From the NCBI RefSeq assembly GCF_024679245.1, contig NC_090187.1, forward strand, positions 25,086,495 through 25,150,494: a stretch of DNA of 64,000 nucleotides, read 5' to 3'. A program made the translations under genes and the position numbers. The DNA is from Pseudorasbora parva. Taxonomy: Eukaryota > Chordata > Actinopteri > Cypriniformes > Gobionidae. Positions within the stretch are counted from its first letter, which is position 1; every line of letters starts with the position of its first letter. Positions 1-14,922 of this stretch are shown one piece after another. The notes beneath the pieces were generated by a model. That model was not told where the DNA came from, ran no database searches, and worked only from the letters and a program-made list of their open reading frames with translations.

Positions 1-366
1 TAAACCACTGTTTAATATAAATGAATAAAAAGCAATTTTGTAAAACTGCTGTACCAAACAGTGACTTCAAAACCAAGGTACGTACCAAACGTCAGTTTTG
101 TGTACCGTTAAACCCCTTATTAGGTATAGCTACAGTAACATCTTCAGCTAGTCAGCTGGAGATCCTCTTCATGTAATCTGGTTATATCTCTTAAGCCTAG
201 TAGTGAATGTTTTACTAATAATAATAATGATGACTTTTATAATACCAAACTTTTATAAGCATCTTGTAGTCCTGACTAAAACAAATAACATTCATTATAA
301 GACTTAAAGCACTTCGTTGAAATTAATTACTTTATTACTATTAAATAATTAAATATACTTATTATA

Positions 367-691
367 CACTCACCTAAAGGATTATTAGGAACCCCTGTTC
401 AATTTCTCATTAATGCAATTATCTAATCAACCAATCACATGGCAGTTGCTTCAATGCATTTAGGGGTGTGGTCCTGAACAAGACAATCTCCTGAACTCCA
501 AACTAAATGTCAGAATGGGAAAGAAAGGTGATTTAAGTAATTTTGAGCGTGGCATGGTTGTTGGTGCCTGACGGGCCGGTCTGAGTATTTCACAATCTGC
601 TCAGTTACTGGGATTTTCACGCACAGCCATTTCTGAGCAACTTTGACTGAAATAACCATTGGTTACAACCGAGGTATGCAGCAAAGCATTT
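367..691 (+). mobile_element. Tc1 family A, internally deleted remnant
   Basis: It begins with the same TA-flanked end (CACTCACCTAAAGGATTATT) as the longer copies at 25.3, 46.7 and 55.8 kb. It keeps the [18 protein letters not shown] coding start near 516, with a stop where those copies read Arg. It then jumps from the first helix-turn-helix region directly to sequence lying about 120 bp further on, and stops without a 3' end. Only about 325 bp survive, and it cannot be autonomous. Confidence 0.8.
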
Positions 692-1369
692 ATACTTATA
701 ATATAGTGTATACTTATAATTATTAAAGTTAAATACAAACAATTCAATAAATGCATTATCTCCTTTAAATGATTCGTTTTAAATGAAAAATATTAGAGAA
801 TATTTTTTACACAAAAATGCAAGATGCTTATAAAAGTTGCAGTCAAGGGTTAAAAAAGGTGAGAACATTGCGTGGATAGAGAAAAGATTCTCTGAAGTTT
901 TAAAAAATATATATATTTACTTTTCATGCTCATTTCTAGACACTATTAAGTATCTTTGCATCTGCCTGAAAACTAATTCTAACAGGCAAGAGGTAAAACC
1001 TATGAAGGATTCAATAGATATGGGAGCTGAATACATAAACAAAACAAAAATAAGACGACAAAAACCAGATAAAACGCATGTTGGAAATCATCTTAGCTTC
1101 AATAACACTCAAAACTGAAAACTGAAGATCCCACTGGTTACAAATACATCAATATGGGATACTTTGTACACCACCTTGTAAGTTAAACCCTGTTTCTTTA
1201 TTACCTTGTAATGTCACTTCACAAAAAAAATAAAAATAATGAAGAATCCCCCTCCCCTAAAACACCTCTCGCAGGTGACCTATTTTGATCTCAAAAAAGT
1301 ATAAGGAGGAACGGTGCAAAACATTTACATGAATATACTTTTAAATAAATAAGCGAGTAAGCTACTTAC

Positions 1370-4300
1370 TTTCTTCATTTTGGCTCTGTTTGTTTGGATT
1401 ATCCGAGTCCACAGGTGAACTGCATCTGGGTCCTGCATCTGAACTGCAGAACACAAGAATGTTTAACACAGTGTCTACATGACCTGAATACACGATATCC
1501 ACTAAAACAGTCTCTCCCTCACCAGCAGAAAGGCTGGAAGTCAGAGAAAGTCGCCCATCCCTTCTCCTCAGTCTCGCTGAGCTGGGCGGTAGAACTTCCC
1601 CACACGTTGGAGCCTGTATCCATGGCGATACTCGCAAAATCCCGACAGCTGAAGTCATCTTCAAAACTCGCAGTCCATCCAGGACCTAATGGGTGATAAT
1701 CCATTTTTCATTCAGTTATTATATGAGATCAGGTGAGATGTCTAAGTCTAGATAATGTGACCTGTGAGCGTACTCTGTGCATCGCTGGACTGCTTGTCCA
1801 TGTCCTGGTTCTTGGTCTTGTCTGGATTTTGTTTGGTCTCTGGAAACCACTCCATGTCCGGTGACCCCAGACGCATTCGAGAACCACCGTCCACCTCACT
1901 CTTCTGAGCATTTGTCACCAGTCCAAACCTATTCAAAAATAAACCACACACAGCAGTCAACACACTGTGGGCTTTGAGTGTGAGTGTAAGGGTGCGTTCA
2001 CACTTGTCATGTTTGGTTCGATTAAAACGAACCCTGGTGCGGTTGCTCGGTTAGTGCGGTTAATTTGAACATATGTGAACGCTGCCACCCGAACTCTGGT
2101 GCGCACCAAACAAGCGGACCGAGACCGCTAAAAAGATGGGTCTCGGTCCGCTTCCAAACGAACTCTGGTGCGGTTCGATTGATATATGAACGCAACACGG
2201 ACCAAACACATGTAAACGAACCAAAAACCGGACGTAATGTCACAAGATGCCACGCATAATGCAGCTGATTTGACGACGAGGAAAGATCGGTGTACGTTAT
2301 CCAAAATGAGTAACTTTAACGTTAGAGGGCAAACGTAGAGCTACGAGGAGCCTCATCAATATTTGGTCTGAGCATGTTTCGAAAATGCTATAAAAACACA
2401 CAAAAAGCATACCTGGCTCTTCTCATCAAAGTTCCTGTGTTGCCCATTATTAGCAGGTACAGACGACAGAACGGCCGTCTCTTTTGCATAAGAGACGCCC
2501 GACTCTTTTCTGCACAACGGAGGAAATCCTGCTGCTGTTTTGAATGTTTTGAACATTTTATGAGCTCTTCATGAGTTCTCAGCGGGTAAAAATAATGCCA
2601 CATGTACACGCATACCGCGTTTAATCCAGCACACAGCGTTGTTTTGAACATTTCATGAGCTCTTCATGAGGTCTCTGGTAAAAAAAATAATGCCATATGT
2701 ACACGCATAAAATGCCCGCGCGTGTAATCCGCACACAGCATCAGGTGTGTTCGACATCGGCTGCGGCTGGATGGATGCGATCGGCGAGAGTAGCCGAGTG
2801 CAGGCGGGGAGGAGCTGCAAACGGAGACGTGAAGTCGGACACTTTCTGCTTCCCATGGTGACGCTTGCACTGCGTTTGCAAACTTTATCACAGCTGAAGT
2901 TAAATAAATACAATATTTCTCAAATACACAGATGTTTCAAATGACATTTTCATTCAATACTTTATGTACTGTTTAATAAAGCGTCTATTTGGGCAAGATT
3001 AATGTTCAACATATAAACCTACACTATCAATGAAGTGTTGTCAACGGTTTTTATCAGTTTTAGTTTGATAAACATGATGATATAACATCGCGGCTACATG
3101 AAAAGAGGTTTTACTGTTATAAATAAATGATTTGTGAGCATTAGCATAACGTAAGGTTTTAGAATAAACACGAAACGCACGTGTTCGCTGTCATGCGGTG
3201 AATCGGCCAATCATGGATCACCTGTGTCGTCATCAGAGCTCTTGCATCCACCTGCAGTCCCCTTTGAGAATCTGCACCGGCTGCATCAGCCGGCTGCTCT
3301 CGAATCGCTCTCGCGGTACTTTGTTGACATACGTCACAGTCACGTGCTGTGGGCGCTGTCTCAAGTCGGACAACATTTCTAACCGGCATGCACTGCTTCA
3401 AGTCAGCCGCCGATCGGTCTGCGCATCGCTAGGTGAAGTCGAACAAGCCTATTGTTTTGCATGTTCGGTAAACGAGCTCCTACGTCATATAAACCGACCA
3501 ATCAGGTTGTGAGCGTCTCCCTGTGCCTTTGGTTCGGTAACTTTAGGTTCGCTGTTAAATATGCCCGTTTGAACGCTAAGCGGACCAGGACTATTATGTT
3601 TGTTTTTGTTTTTTGGTCCGGACCAAACTAACCAAACGAACCGAACTACAAGTGTGAACGCACCCTAAGTGTTTGTTTGTGTTTTATGAACCTGCTTCTG
3701 GCTTTCACTTGTGTTGCATAGTTGATTTCTTTATCCTCCCAAATATCTTCCTCCTCCTCAGCATCGTCAAAAGGACGGATTCGCTCCTTTGTGCAAGTCT
3801 CAAAGATCGAAGAGCTGGCCTGAGAGAGGAGAGAAGTCAAAAGAGCATCAACGGGAAGAAAACACACAAAACATGATATTATAACCCAAAACGTAATAAG
3901 AATATAATAGAACTATTAATTATAATGATATAAAGAGTATAAAAAACCAGTTAGGGCTCACCCCCTTGTCCATCAGGTTAAAATTGAGCTCTGTGATTCG
4001 ATCAAATGTGGCGCTGCAGAAAAAAAAAAATACAGAGAAATTCGGCTCCAATTACCAATGTCAGAGTTTAAACCTGCTAAAAAACGAGACAATATTTCAA
4101 TTAAATTAAATTATTTTTTAAATGAAATGAAATTGAATCAGGTGACTGCACATATATGTTAATATAATATGATGGACCAGTTTTTTATTTATTTAACATT
4201 TATATTTATTGGTTTGGTAACACTTTAAATTACTTCTCTAAGGGAGAAGGCATCAACTAGTTGCTTATCATCATGAGTATTACTAGGTTATTGGCTTATG

Positions 4301-7300
4301 ATTAGCATTTATAAACCACATATTAATCCTTATTCTAATTTAAAGTGTGAGCAATAGTTTAATCTACATTTAACTCCAAATCTAACCCTTTGTGTAGGAA
4401 TCACCTGATGTTGCCATCATGCTCTCCAAATTCATCGCCATTCAATCCAAACTGATCAACAAAGTTTGCTGTCATCTGCTGGATCTGATAATCTGAGAAC
4501 ACCTGTAAAGAGAAAAATCCTCATTAAAAGGCAATTGACAATTTTCGGATTGTCATTTTTGTTGTTGAAAAACTTCCTATGATTTCACTCACCAGGTCTG
4601 CAGTGTTCTTCTTGTTAGTTTCCGTTAGCGTTTCATTTACAAACTGCTCCCAGCGTGCTTTATAGTCCTCTGGTAGCTCTGTCATACACAATTATATGTA
4701 TATTTTTGACAAGTAACTAAGTAAGAGTAATACTGTTAAATTAATATTGTTATTCGGCATGGCTGCATTAAAGAAGGAATACATACATATGTACATAACA
4801 CAAATCCACTTAAAATACTCCCAAGTGTGTGTCAGCTACCTTTTATTAGTTGTGTGATTTGAATCTGTTCTTGTTCTCTCTCTGCATTCTGCACAACTGT
4901 GTTGGCAATCCTGGTCAGATGACCCATATACCCTCTTCTCATGCCTCCAGCCTCCCTATAACATACGCACAGAGATATAAGATACTCAATCAGCAAAAGC
5001 ATATGGACTCTTCAACTCCCAGATATTAAAATTATTTCTTACTGTGTTTTGTCATTTTCTTCCCAAGCATCTAAAATCCTTTGAACCAGCCTGCAGTCCT
5101 TCAGGAGCTGCACACAAACAATTATTTCAATGACTTATACATACTGCACTTCACAAAAGGAAACATTGTCAATTTTTGATAATTGATGCCATACGTGCCG
5201 TAAATATTATATATACAAACATGCAAATAATTTACACATTTACATGCATACATACACCAATCAGGCATAACATTATCAGGTGAAATGAATAACACTGATT
5301 ATCTCTTCATCATGGCAACTGTTATTGGGTGGGATATATTAGGCAGCAAGTGAACAGTCTGTCCTCAAAGTTGATGTGTTAGAAGCAGGAAAAATGGCCA
5401 AGTGTAAGGATATCAGCAAGTTTGACAAGGGTCAAATTGTGATGGCTAGACAGCTGGGTCAACGCGTGGTCCAAGATCAAAAGAGGCCCAAGGAAGGAAC
5501 AGTGGTGAACTGACGACAGGGTCATGGGCGGCCAAGGCTCATTGATGCCCGTGGGAAGCAATTAAAGACGAGCAACATTAGCGCAGATTGCTCAAGAAGT
5601 TATTGCAGGTTCTGATAGAAAGGTGTCAGAATACACAGTGCATCGCATTTTGTTGCGCATGGGGCTGCATTGTAAGGGGTGCCCATGCTGACCCCTGTTC
5701 AGCCAAATGCACGACCAATGGGCATGTGAGCATCAGAACTGGACCAGAGCAATGAAAGAAGGTGGCCCGATCTGATGAATCACGTTTCCTGTTACATCAT
5801 GTGGATTACTTGAGGAACACATGGCACCAGGATGCACTAAGGGAGAAGGCAAGCCACCGGAGGCAGTGTGATGCTTTGGGCAATGTTCTACTTGGAAACC
5901 TTGGGTCCTGCCATCCATGTGGATGTTACTTTGACACGTACCATACCTAAACATTGTTGCAGACCATGTACTCCCTTTCATGGAAACGGTATCCCTGGTG
6001 GCTGTGGCCTCTTTCAGCAGGATAATGTGCCCTGCCACAAAGCAAAAATGGTTCAGGAATGGATTGAGGAGCACAATGAGTTTGAGGTGTTGACTTGGCC
6101 TCCAAATTCCAGATCTCAATCTAATCGAGCATCTGCGGGATGTGCTGAAAAAAACAGTCCAATCCATGGAGGGCCCACCTCATCTAATAACAGGACTTAA
6201 AGAATCTACTGCTAACATATTGGTGCCATATACCAAAGCACACCTTCCGGGGTCTAGTGGAGTACATGCCTCGACAGGTCAGAGCTGTTTCGGCAGCAAA
6301 AGGGGGACCAACACAATAAGAAGTCATAATGTTAAGCCGGATCAGTGTATACAAACATACAGCCAACACCTCATTTACCAAGTGAGTCAGATTTACTAGC
6401 AAGTGATTCAAGTGACTCAAACGTGGTTAAAATGTTCTGTATCTGTAGCGCTGCAGATTCAGCAGTAGTGAGGCACTTTATATGTTACTAATTCAGGTAT
6501 ATTACTATATATGACTATACAAAATACATTACTATATACTGTATGTCTATACAAAAATATTAGAGAACACATTAGCTTCAATAAGTGAGGGTCTTGCTTA
6601 CATGCTTTATCAAGTCACAGCTTGCGAACATGTCAGATCTGTCTGAGTTTTGTGTGTCTGACTTTTGTGTTTCCAGCTGAATCTGATCTGGACTTTCATG
6701 TGTTTTTCCATTAGGTGTTGTCTGGTTAAGGATGGCAGAGACACAATGCTCCACTTGGATGTGTAGGAAGTTATTCCAGGAGAATTTGAAAAACAAGTCC
6801 TAGAGAGAGAGCGAGAGCACGAGAGAGAGAGAGGTGATTTCAATGACGAAAACAGTTGTACTGCATAATATTTTTCTGGAAACCATTATTTGTTTCTTTG
6901 TCAGGATTCTTTAATAAATATTAAGTTCAAAAGAACAGCATTTATTTGAAAGATAATTCTTCTGTAACATTATAAAAGTCAATAAAAAACTACTGAAAAA
7001 TGTCATCCAAGATGTTCATGTCTTTCTTTCTTTAGTCGAAAAAAAAGGTTTTTAAGGAAACATTCCAGGATTTTTGTCCATAGAGTGGACTATGGGTTCA
7101 AATTGCAGTTTCAGTGCAGCTTCAAAGGGCTCTACACGATCCAAGCCAAGGAATAAGGGTCTAATCTAGCGAAACGATCTGTCATTTTCTAAAAACAAAA
7201 TGACATTTATATGCGCATTATTTAATCACGTTGGAAAGGTCACGTGTGACGTAGGCGGAAGCACCGACCCAGTATTTACACAGCGTAAGGTAAAGAAAGT

Positions 7301-7419
7301 CAAATGCCCTTTACAAAAAAATACATAGAAAATATAGTCCACTATATAAAGAAAAATCCTTTTCGACTGAAGAAAGTGAACTAATCCTTTAATATCCAGA
7401 AAGAGCAAAAATGTAAATC

Positions 7420-7486
<67 letters not shown>

Positions 7487-10400
7487 ATTGGCTCTAAGAA
7501 AGGAAAGATCTTATTTTTTTGTCGACTTTGTAAGCTAGACTAAGGATGACTCATACCAGCAGCAGGTTGATCATGTCCAGTCGGCAGAGCTCTTGGTGGA
7601 TTCTGGGAGCTCTGGTGTACAGGAGAGCAGCCATCAATCTGGACACATGCAGCCGGGCATTGCCAAATGGCTCTTCCAGAACACCCATAGTGGTCAACAT
7701 CGCACATTTCTGAAAGCAGGGAGATGTCCAAAAAACATCAACTATGTGACATCTTTCCGTGATTTCATTTTGTTTTTAAGACTTGTGATAAAACTGGAGG
7801 AGCATACCAACCTTGGGTGGATTTAACAGAAGGTGGTGAAAGTTCTTTAGATGTGGTTGAATGCCCATTAAAATGCTGTTGTTAACAGTGTAAGACTTTT
7901 CCAATCCCTGAGAGCACGGGTCAGTCACCTGCTCAACACTGTTACACACAAATAATTTAGTAACAGCGATTGTGTGTGCGCGCGCGCGTGCAATGTACTG
8001 TCCTTGTGTTACTCACCCAGGTCTCCGAGTTTCCAACAATGTAAGTAACACTTGCGTTCCATAGACGATGCACACTTCACTCTTTTCTCCTTCAAACATG
8101 TTCTTCAACAGGGCCTCAACATTCTGCTGTCTGAAACAGCAGCCAGATACTTCAGTTTAGTTTAGCTTTTCAAGCATAAATTCAGCTCCACATTCTAATT
8201 ATCCTGGCTGACAGCTGCCCACTTAGACTGTAAGAAACCATCTAGCTTGTGCATAACGATCACACACACTCACAGCTCTAGTGTTGTGAGCAAAGGGTCA
8301 GTCTCTAAAGGTTCCTGCAGGAGACTGGCCTGATCTCTGCTCAGACGGATGATTTCACACAGGGTCTGAGATGCATTCGACTGCCTCTGTAAACACATTT
8401 ATGTACACGTCATCTTTCATGTCTATTTATATAGATTTGTAAAAATGGAATAAAATGTTTTTTGTTCATAGAGACTTTTTCAATATCAAGATCAAATACA
8501 CAATTTCACTATCATCCTTAGAACGGGATAGTTCAACCAAAAATGAAAATTCTCAGCCTCATGTTGTTCCAAACCTGTATGAATTCTTTCTTCTGCTGAA
8601 CACAAAAGAAGATTTTTTGAAGAATGCCGGAAACCAAACAGTTGATGGACCCCATTGACTTCCATAGTTTTTTTTTTTTCAGTCAACTGTTTGATTACCC
8701 ATTCTTCAAACTCTAGTGACTGACCTCACTGTCACTGTGAGGGTGTATCAGCTCAACGAGTCTTTGGATCAGCCTCTCTTCATTCAGCCACTGAAAACAG
8801 GACATGCAAATAAATTTAAAATTACACACAGACACAAGTCTTATTTTTGTTTTGAGCACTTTTATATCACAGGGGTTGATTTATATTAAATCTAAAGATT
8901 ACAGTTTTGACTTTTTGTTTTATGTAGGTCACATAAAAAAAGTGTTTTAAAATATTTATTCTTTAATGACTCGATTGTTTTTCCCTTTCCCACATTAAAT
9001 ATAAATTCAATACAAATCCAAAATATGAATTACTCCAACTATGATAAGATATACAATACTAAAATCATCAAAAACGCTTTCAATATTATAAACACTACCA
9101 TTCAAAGTTTGGGGTCAGTAAGATTTTTTTGTTTTATTCAACAAGGACCCATTAAATTGATCAAAAATGTGTAGACATTTATAATGATACAAATGATTTC
9201 TGTTTTAAAAAATTCTGTTTGTTTTTTTAAACTTTCAATTCATAAAAGATTCTTAAAATAAAATTACATCACAGTTTCAATGTTTCTTGAGAAGTCTCAA
9301 TGTTTTTAAAAAAAGCAAATCATAGAATGATTTAATAAGTTTATATTTCACAGAGCCAAAATGTCCATTATAGAAATATTATGAAGAAGGTTGAGTGCAC
9401 TCACACTAAGCACTTCCTGTCTGAGACAAACGGGCTCCACATTACTAATGAGACGCAGCACCAAATCCATCATGGCCGACGTGTCCATGTGTTTCAACAC
9501 CTGCCCTATAAAATCCTCTTTTTTCTTTAGGAAACCGATCATCTGATAAAAAAAAATTATCAACAAAGAGCAGGATAACAAATTCATGCCAATACAAATC
9601 AAAAATGCTCAAGTGAACAAAGAGATGCACGTTTGCGCACCTGCTCTGTCTTGCGGGCGATGAGGTTACCAACAGTCTTGCTGAAGAACGAGGCCAGTAG
9701 AGGGTTCAGCGGTGGCGTCTGCTCTAGGAAGTTATAGACTGTGTTCAGCAGAGACTCGTCTCCACCAACTTTATCGTTGATAAGGGACACGTCGCACGTC
9801 AACAACTCACATGCTATGTTAGCATACCTGCATGAGAAACAGAGAGAAAAAAAAAACATACTACTAAAGGATGACCAATACATCTCAAATTCAATATATA
9901 ATGCAAATTTAATGGCAGCACATTAATAATTATTTACTCAGAATTCACTACAAATATTTTATTGTTGTTATGGTTAGCTAAAACTATTATTAATTGGTTT
10001 CCGAAGCTGAATTAGAAAACATACACAAATATTAAAAAACAAACTTGAAATATTCTCCTTGGCAACTAAGTTGGAGTACTAAAATTACTAAAATACAAAT
10101 GCATTTAAGCTAAATACAAAATATAAAATATAGAAAATATAAAAAAACTGACCAAAGCACTACTAAAACAAACTTAATATTAAACATATTAATTAAGATT
10201 ATATTTACAGTGCCTTGCGAAAGTATTCGGCCCCCTTGAACTTTGCGACCTTTTGCCACATTTCAGGCTTCAAACATAAAGATATAAAACTGTAATTTTT
10301 TGTGAAGAATCAACAACAAGTGGGACACAATCATGAAGTGGAACGAAATGTATTGGATATTTCGAACTTTTTTAACAAAACAAAAACTGAAAAATTGGGC

Positions 10401-13400
10401 ATGCAAAATTATTCAGCCCCTTTACTTTCAGTGCTGTCTCCAGAAGTTCAGTGAGGATCTCTGAATGATCCAATGTTGACCTAATTGACTAATGATGATA
10501 AATAGAATCCACCTGTGTGTAATCAAGTCTCCGTATAAATGCACCTGCACTGTGATAGTCTCAGAGGTCCGTTTAAAGCGCAGAGAGCATCATGAAGAAC
10601 AAGGAACACACCAGGCAGGTCTGAGATACTGTTGTGGAGAAGTTTAAAGCCGGATTTGGATACAAAAAGATTTCCCAAGACCACTGCAAATCTACCAAGA
10701 CCTCTAAACTTTCAGCTCATACAAGGAGAAGACTGATCAGAGATGCAGCTAAGAGGCCCATGATCACTCTGGATGAACTGCAGAGATCTACAGCTGAGGT
10801 GGGAGACTCTGTCCATACGACAACAATCAGTCGTATACTGCACAAATCTGGTCTTTATGGAAGAGTGGCAAGAAGAAAACCATTTCTTAAAGATATCCAT
10901 AAAAAATGTTGTGTAAAGTTTGCCACAAGCCACCTGGGAGACACACCAAACATGTGGAAGAAGGTGCTCTGGTCAGATGAAACCAAAATTGAACTTTTTG
11001 GCAACAATGCAAAACGTTGGCGTTGGCGTTTTAAAGCAACACAGCTCATCACCCTGAACACACCATCCCCACTGTCAAACATGGTGGTGGCAGCATAATG
11101 GTTTGGGCCTGCTTTTCTTCAGCAGGGACAGGGAAGATGGTTAAAATTGATGGGAAGATGGATGGAGCCAAATACAGGACCATTCTGGAAGAAGCCCTGA
11201 TGGAGTCTGCAAAAGACCTGAGACTGGGACGGAGATTTGTCTTCCAACAAGACAATGATCCAAAACATAAAGCAAAATCTACAATGGAAGGGTTCAAAAA
11301 TAAACATATCCAGGTGTTAGAATGGCCAAGTCAAAGTCCAGACCTGAATCCAATCGAGAATGTGTGGAAAGAACTGAAAACTGCTGTTCACAAACGCTCT
11401 CTATCCAACCATAACTGAGCTTGAGCTTTTCAGCAAGGAGGAATGGGCAAAAATTTCAGTCTCTCGATGTGCAAAACTGATAGGGACATACCCTAAGCGA
11501 CTTACAGCTGTAATCGCAGAAAAAGGTGGCGCTACAAAGTATTAATATAATAATTTTGCACACCCAATTTTTCAGTTTTTGATTTATTAAAAAAAGTTTT
11601 AAATATCCAATAAATTTTGTTCCATGATTGTGTCCCACTTGTTGTTGATTCTTCACAAAAAATTACAGTTTTATATCATTATGTTTGAAGCCTGAAATGT
11701 GGCAAAAGGTCGCAAAGTTCAAGGGGGCCAAATACTTTCGCAAGGCACTGTGTATGCATTATATATATATATATATATATACATACACACGAAGGCTTTC
11801 AGAATGTGTAAGCTACCCTTTCACATACGTTACGCTAGGGGTATAACGGTACAGACTGCTTACGGTTCGGTTTGTATCACGGTTTTAGGTTCATGGTTTT
11901 GGTACGGTTCTGTATTTTCTTAGCCTGGATGCCAGCCGAACTTAGCCCCGCCCACAATATTTTTTTAGGTCGGGCAATTCGGTCTGGCCTTGATCCACAG
12001 AGGAGTAATTATCTCCGAACAGAAACTGTTCGGACCAATGAAATCATCAGGGCGGGCTTTAGACGATGACGGACAGATGATCAACAGTAACGTAATCATC
12101 CACGTCATCAAAGGGGCTTGGATTATATTTGTTTGAATCCTAAACGGAGAGCTTGCTTGTATATGTATTCACCTTCACAATTTCTCTCAGAAATGATGAT
12201 CATGTTGGGTAAGTACTCTGTGTATCATTAAATAATTTTATTTTTTTAGAACACGTGTAAAGATCGTGTATTCCAGCCTGATTCCAGCTCGAGTGCAGAC
12301 AGGGTTGCCAAGTTTTTACAACAAAAGCTTCTCGGGGGGTTCTCCGGGGGAAAATGCCGTTTGGGGGGTAAAATGTGTGTTATTTTGGCAAGGTTGTCTG
12401 CTAAAATTCGCACTCATGGGTCTATATATCACATAATAGTCGCTTCAACCCGCGGACATAGAAAACAACCCGTGGAAAAACGCGGATTTGGCAACACAGT
12501 GCAGTTGAACTCTGTTGACATTTGACAATGCGTCGCTCCGTTGCTCTGATTGGTTGTTGGTCTGTTCAATTGAGGTCTTTCCTGGTTCGGTTGAAACACG
12601 CCCCATTATCACAGCCCAATGGAGCAGTTTCAGACTCATATTCTGACTAGAATTGAGTATGACCACGTCAGGCTAGTATCTACTATGTTCAGGGAAAAAA
12701 GGACTACTGTCAAATAAAAATAAAGAAAATAAGAACAAATAACTTAAATACAAGTAGCAGCACAAATTAATACTATTGAGCAAAGGTACTCATAAAATAA
12801 ACAATGCTTTTCAGGTAGGTCTAACATTAGTTTTAGGTAGAGAAATTGAATGAATTATTCAAATGTAAAATAATTGCATATTTAACTGTTTAAATTAAAG
12901 ATTAAGCCTTATTAAACTTACACAAGCTATTCAATCAAGAGCGGTGAGTGATGTCCTTATCTTTTGTTGGACATTAAACCCCTTAGACCTAATACAGGGA
13001 TATGCGTCTTCTTTCTCGACTGTATAAAGTTCACTTAAGGCATATTCAGACTATGTCTGCTTGGATCATCAAGATCGACATGTTGATATACTTTTTCTGT
13101 GAGTTTGTCCGTTCAAGTGCAAGACTTGAAAGATAACTCAATATTTGCGCACTGAGAGACTTTTGCGCTCTCTCAGATGAGTTAAAACTTCTCACAGCCC
13201 GTGTGAGTTCTCACTCGCATCTTCTGGCTCTATACCCGGGTGATGACGGAGAAAACGACTTGTCATATTCGGACATACGGCAGCACTCGCATGCACTGAA
13301 CAGTTTACAAAGAGAGCCCGTTTTGCCCACATTTTTGTTTTTTATTATTGCTGTTGTAATGTTGTTGTGTTTTTTTTCGGTTTTGCATTTAATTATTTCT

Positions 13401-14875
13401 ATTTCTCTCCGTTTTAAATATTTCTCTCCGTTTATTTCGGCTCTGTTTGAGTGTGCCTGTGAGTCTATGTGCTGATATGAGCAAATATCCAGTCATATCC
13501 ACTAAAGTTAGGGGGTGTTTAGCTTTGTTTTAAAGCCTTGCCGGTTAAACATTTCAATTGCGTTTTGCATGCGCTGAGCATGCGCGCCTGTCAAACACGT
13601 GATTACTGGACAAAGTAGTCTTACTGCGCTAATACTGTCAAACACAACATATATAAACATATGTCTTAAGCTCTCTCGTGACGCTTTGCAAATTCTGCTG
13701 TGTATGTGTTTTGGAGAAGGCGTGGCTTTGCAGATGCTCTGAAGGTAGGATGGGATCTCATGCTTTCAAAGCTAACTTGCTATAGCTAGCCGCTCCAAAA
13801 ACTGCCTTCTCTAACTTTAAAACACTCCGGTGAAAAATGAACCTATGGGTAATTAACACATGGTTACCGACTAGATCGTTCTCTGGGATGGGTTTTCATG
13901 AAATCGAATGTAAAAACAGATCAGCTTATATCGTGTATGGGGCATAGGATAAGTAAAATTAAATCGCTAGTTAATACGACTAACAAGGCTCAAAATAGCC
14001 TCACAATAACACGGCAGTATAATGAGGGTCCCTACATGCAAACCGAAGCATTGAGAACTTTGTAAGTGTACAAACAGATTAATAAGAAGATACTTTATAA
14101 AGACAGTGCATTATGTGTTTACGGACAGGCGCCATCTTGGAAAACGAAATATATGCTAAATGATGAACTGTGAATCTCATATGGGACACCTTTTTCCCTT
14201 GTAGTTAGTCAACCATATATTTTAAAGGGATCCCCTGGTGTTGAGACTTGTATGGCTTAATATAACATAAATGATGTCTCTTACTGAATTATGTAGTAGA
14301 AAACCCATGAAAGATCTACGTTATTTAAAAAATCGATTTTATATTTGGACCATGGGCGGCGCCATTTTGTTTGCGTTCTAGGTTGATGACGTAGAGTGGT
14401 TGAACTCCTCAATCAGCTGGCGTTACCCGTAGCTATTTTTACCACAACGCAACTCGAAAATTGTTTCAGAGTTAAACAAAACCAATGAATTGCTTTGTAA
14501 TTGTACTTAAAACACACTCAAACATACATGTGCACACAAACTCACCTACACAAGTCACAAACAGATCGGCGGGCGCGCACACACACACACCTGACTGCTC
14601 TGTCTCAATCGCATGCATCATCACCAAAACATCCTGCCTCTCTTCCTCACGTTACTTTATCCCATCGTCCTACCTAGATATTTCCCTCTGCTGGTCACAT
14701 TAGGCATTATAGTTAATCTACTATCAACAGTCTATCTAGGGAACAGGATGTGTTGAACAGGATATCAACACAGGGAATAGATTGAGGGTTATGTATGCGC
14801 GCACGCAGTGCGTGCGTGTGTGTGTGTGTTCGCGCCGATCTGTTGGGGTGTGTGTGTGTTCGCGCCGATCTGTTG

Positions 14876-14922
<47 letters not shown>

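Noticed and set aside
3198..3512. 104-codon frame near 3.3 kb
   Set aside because: Lies wholly inside the Harbinger-like nonautonomous element, and both strands are open because of GC content.
5733..6167. 144-codon minus-strand frame
   Set aside because: Antisense of the decayed family C Tc1 transposase.
13203..13475. 90-codon frame in a slightly GC-rich patch
   Set aside because: No domain, splice sites or conservation cues; hydrophobic run is low-complexity.
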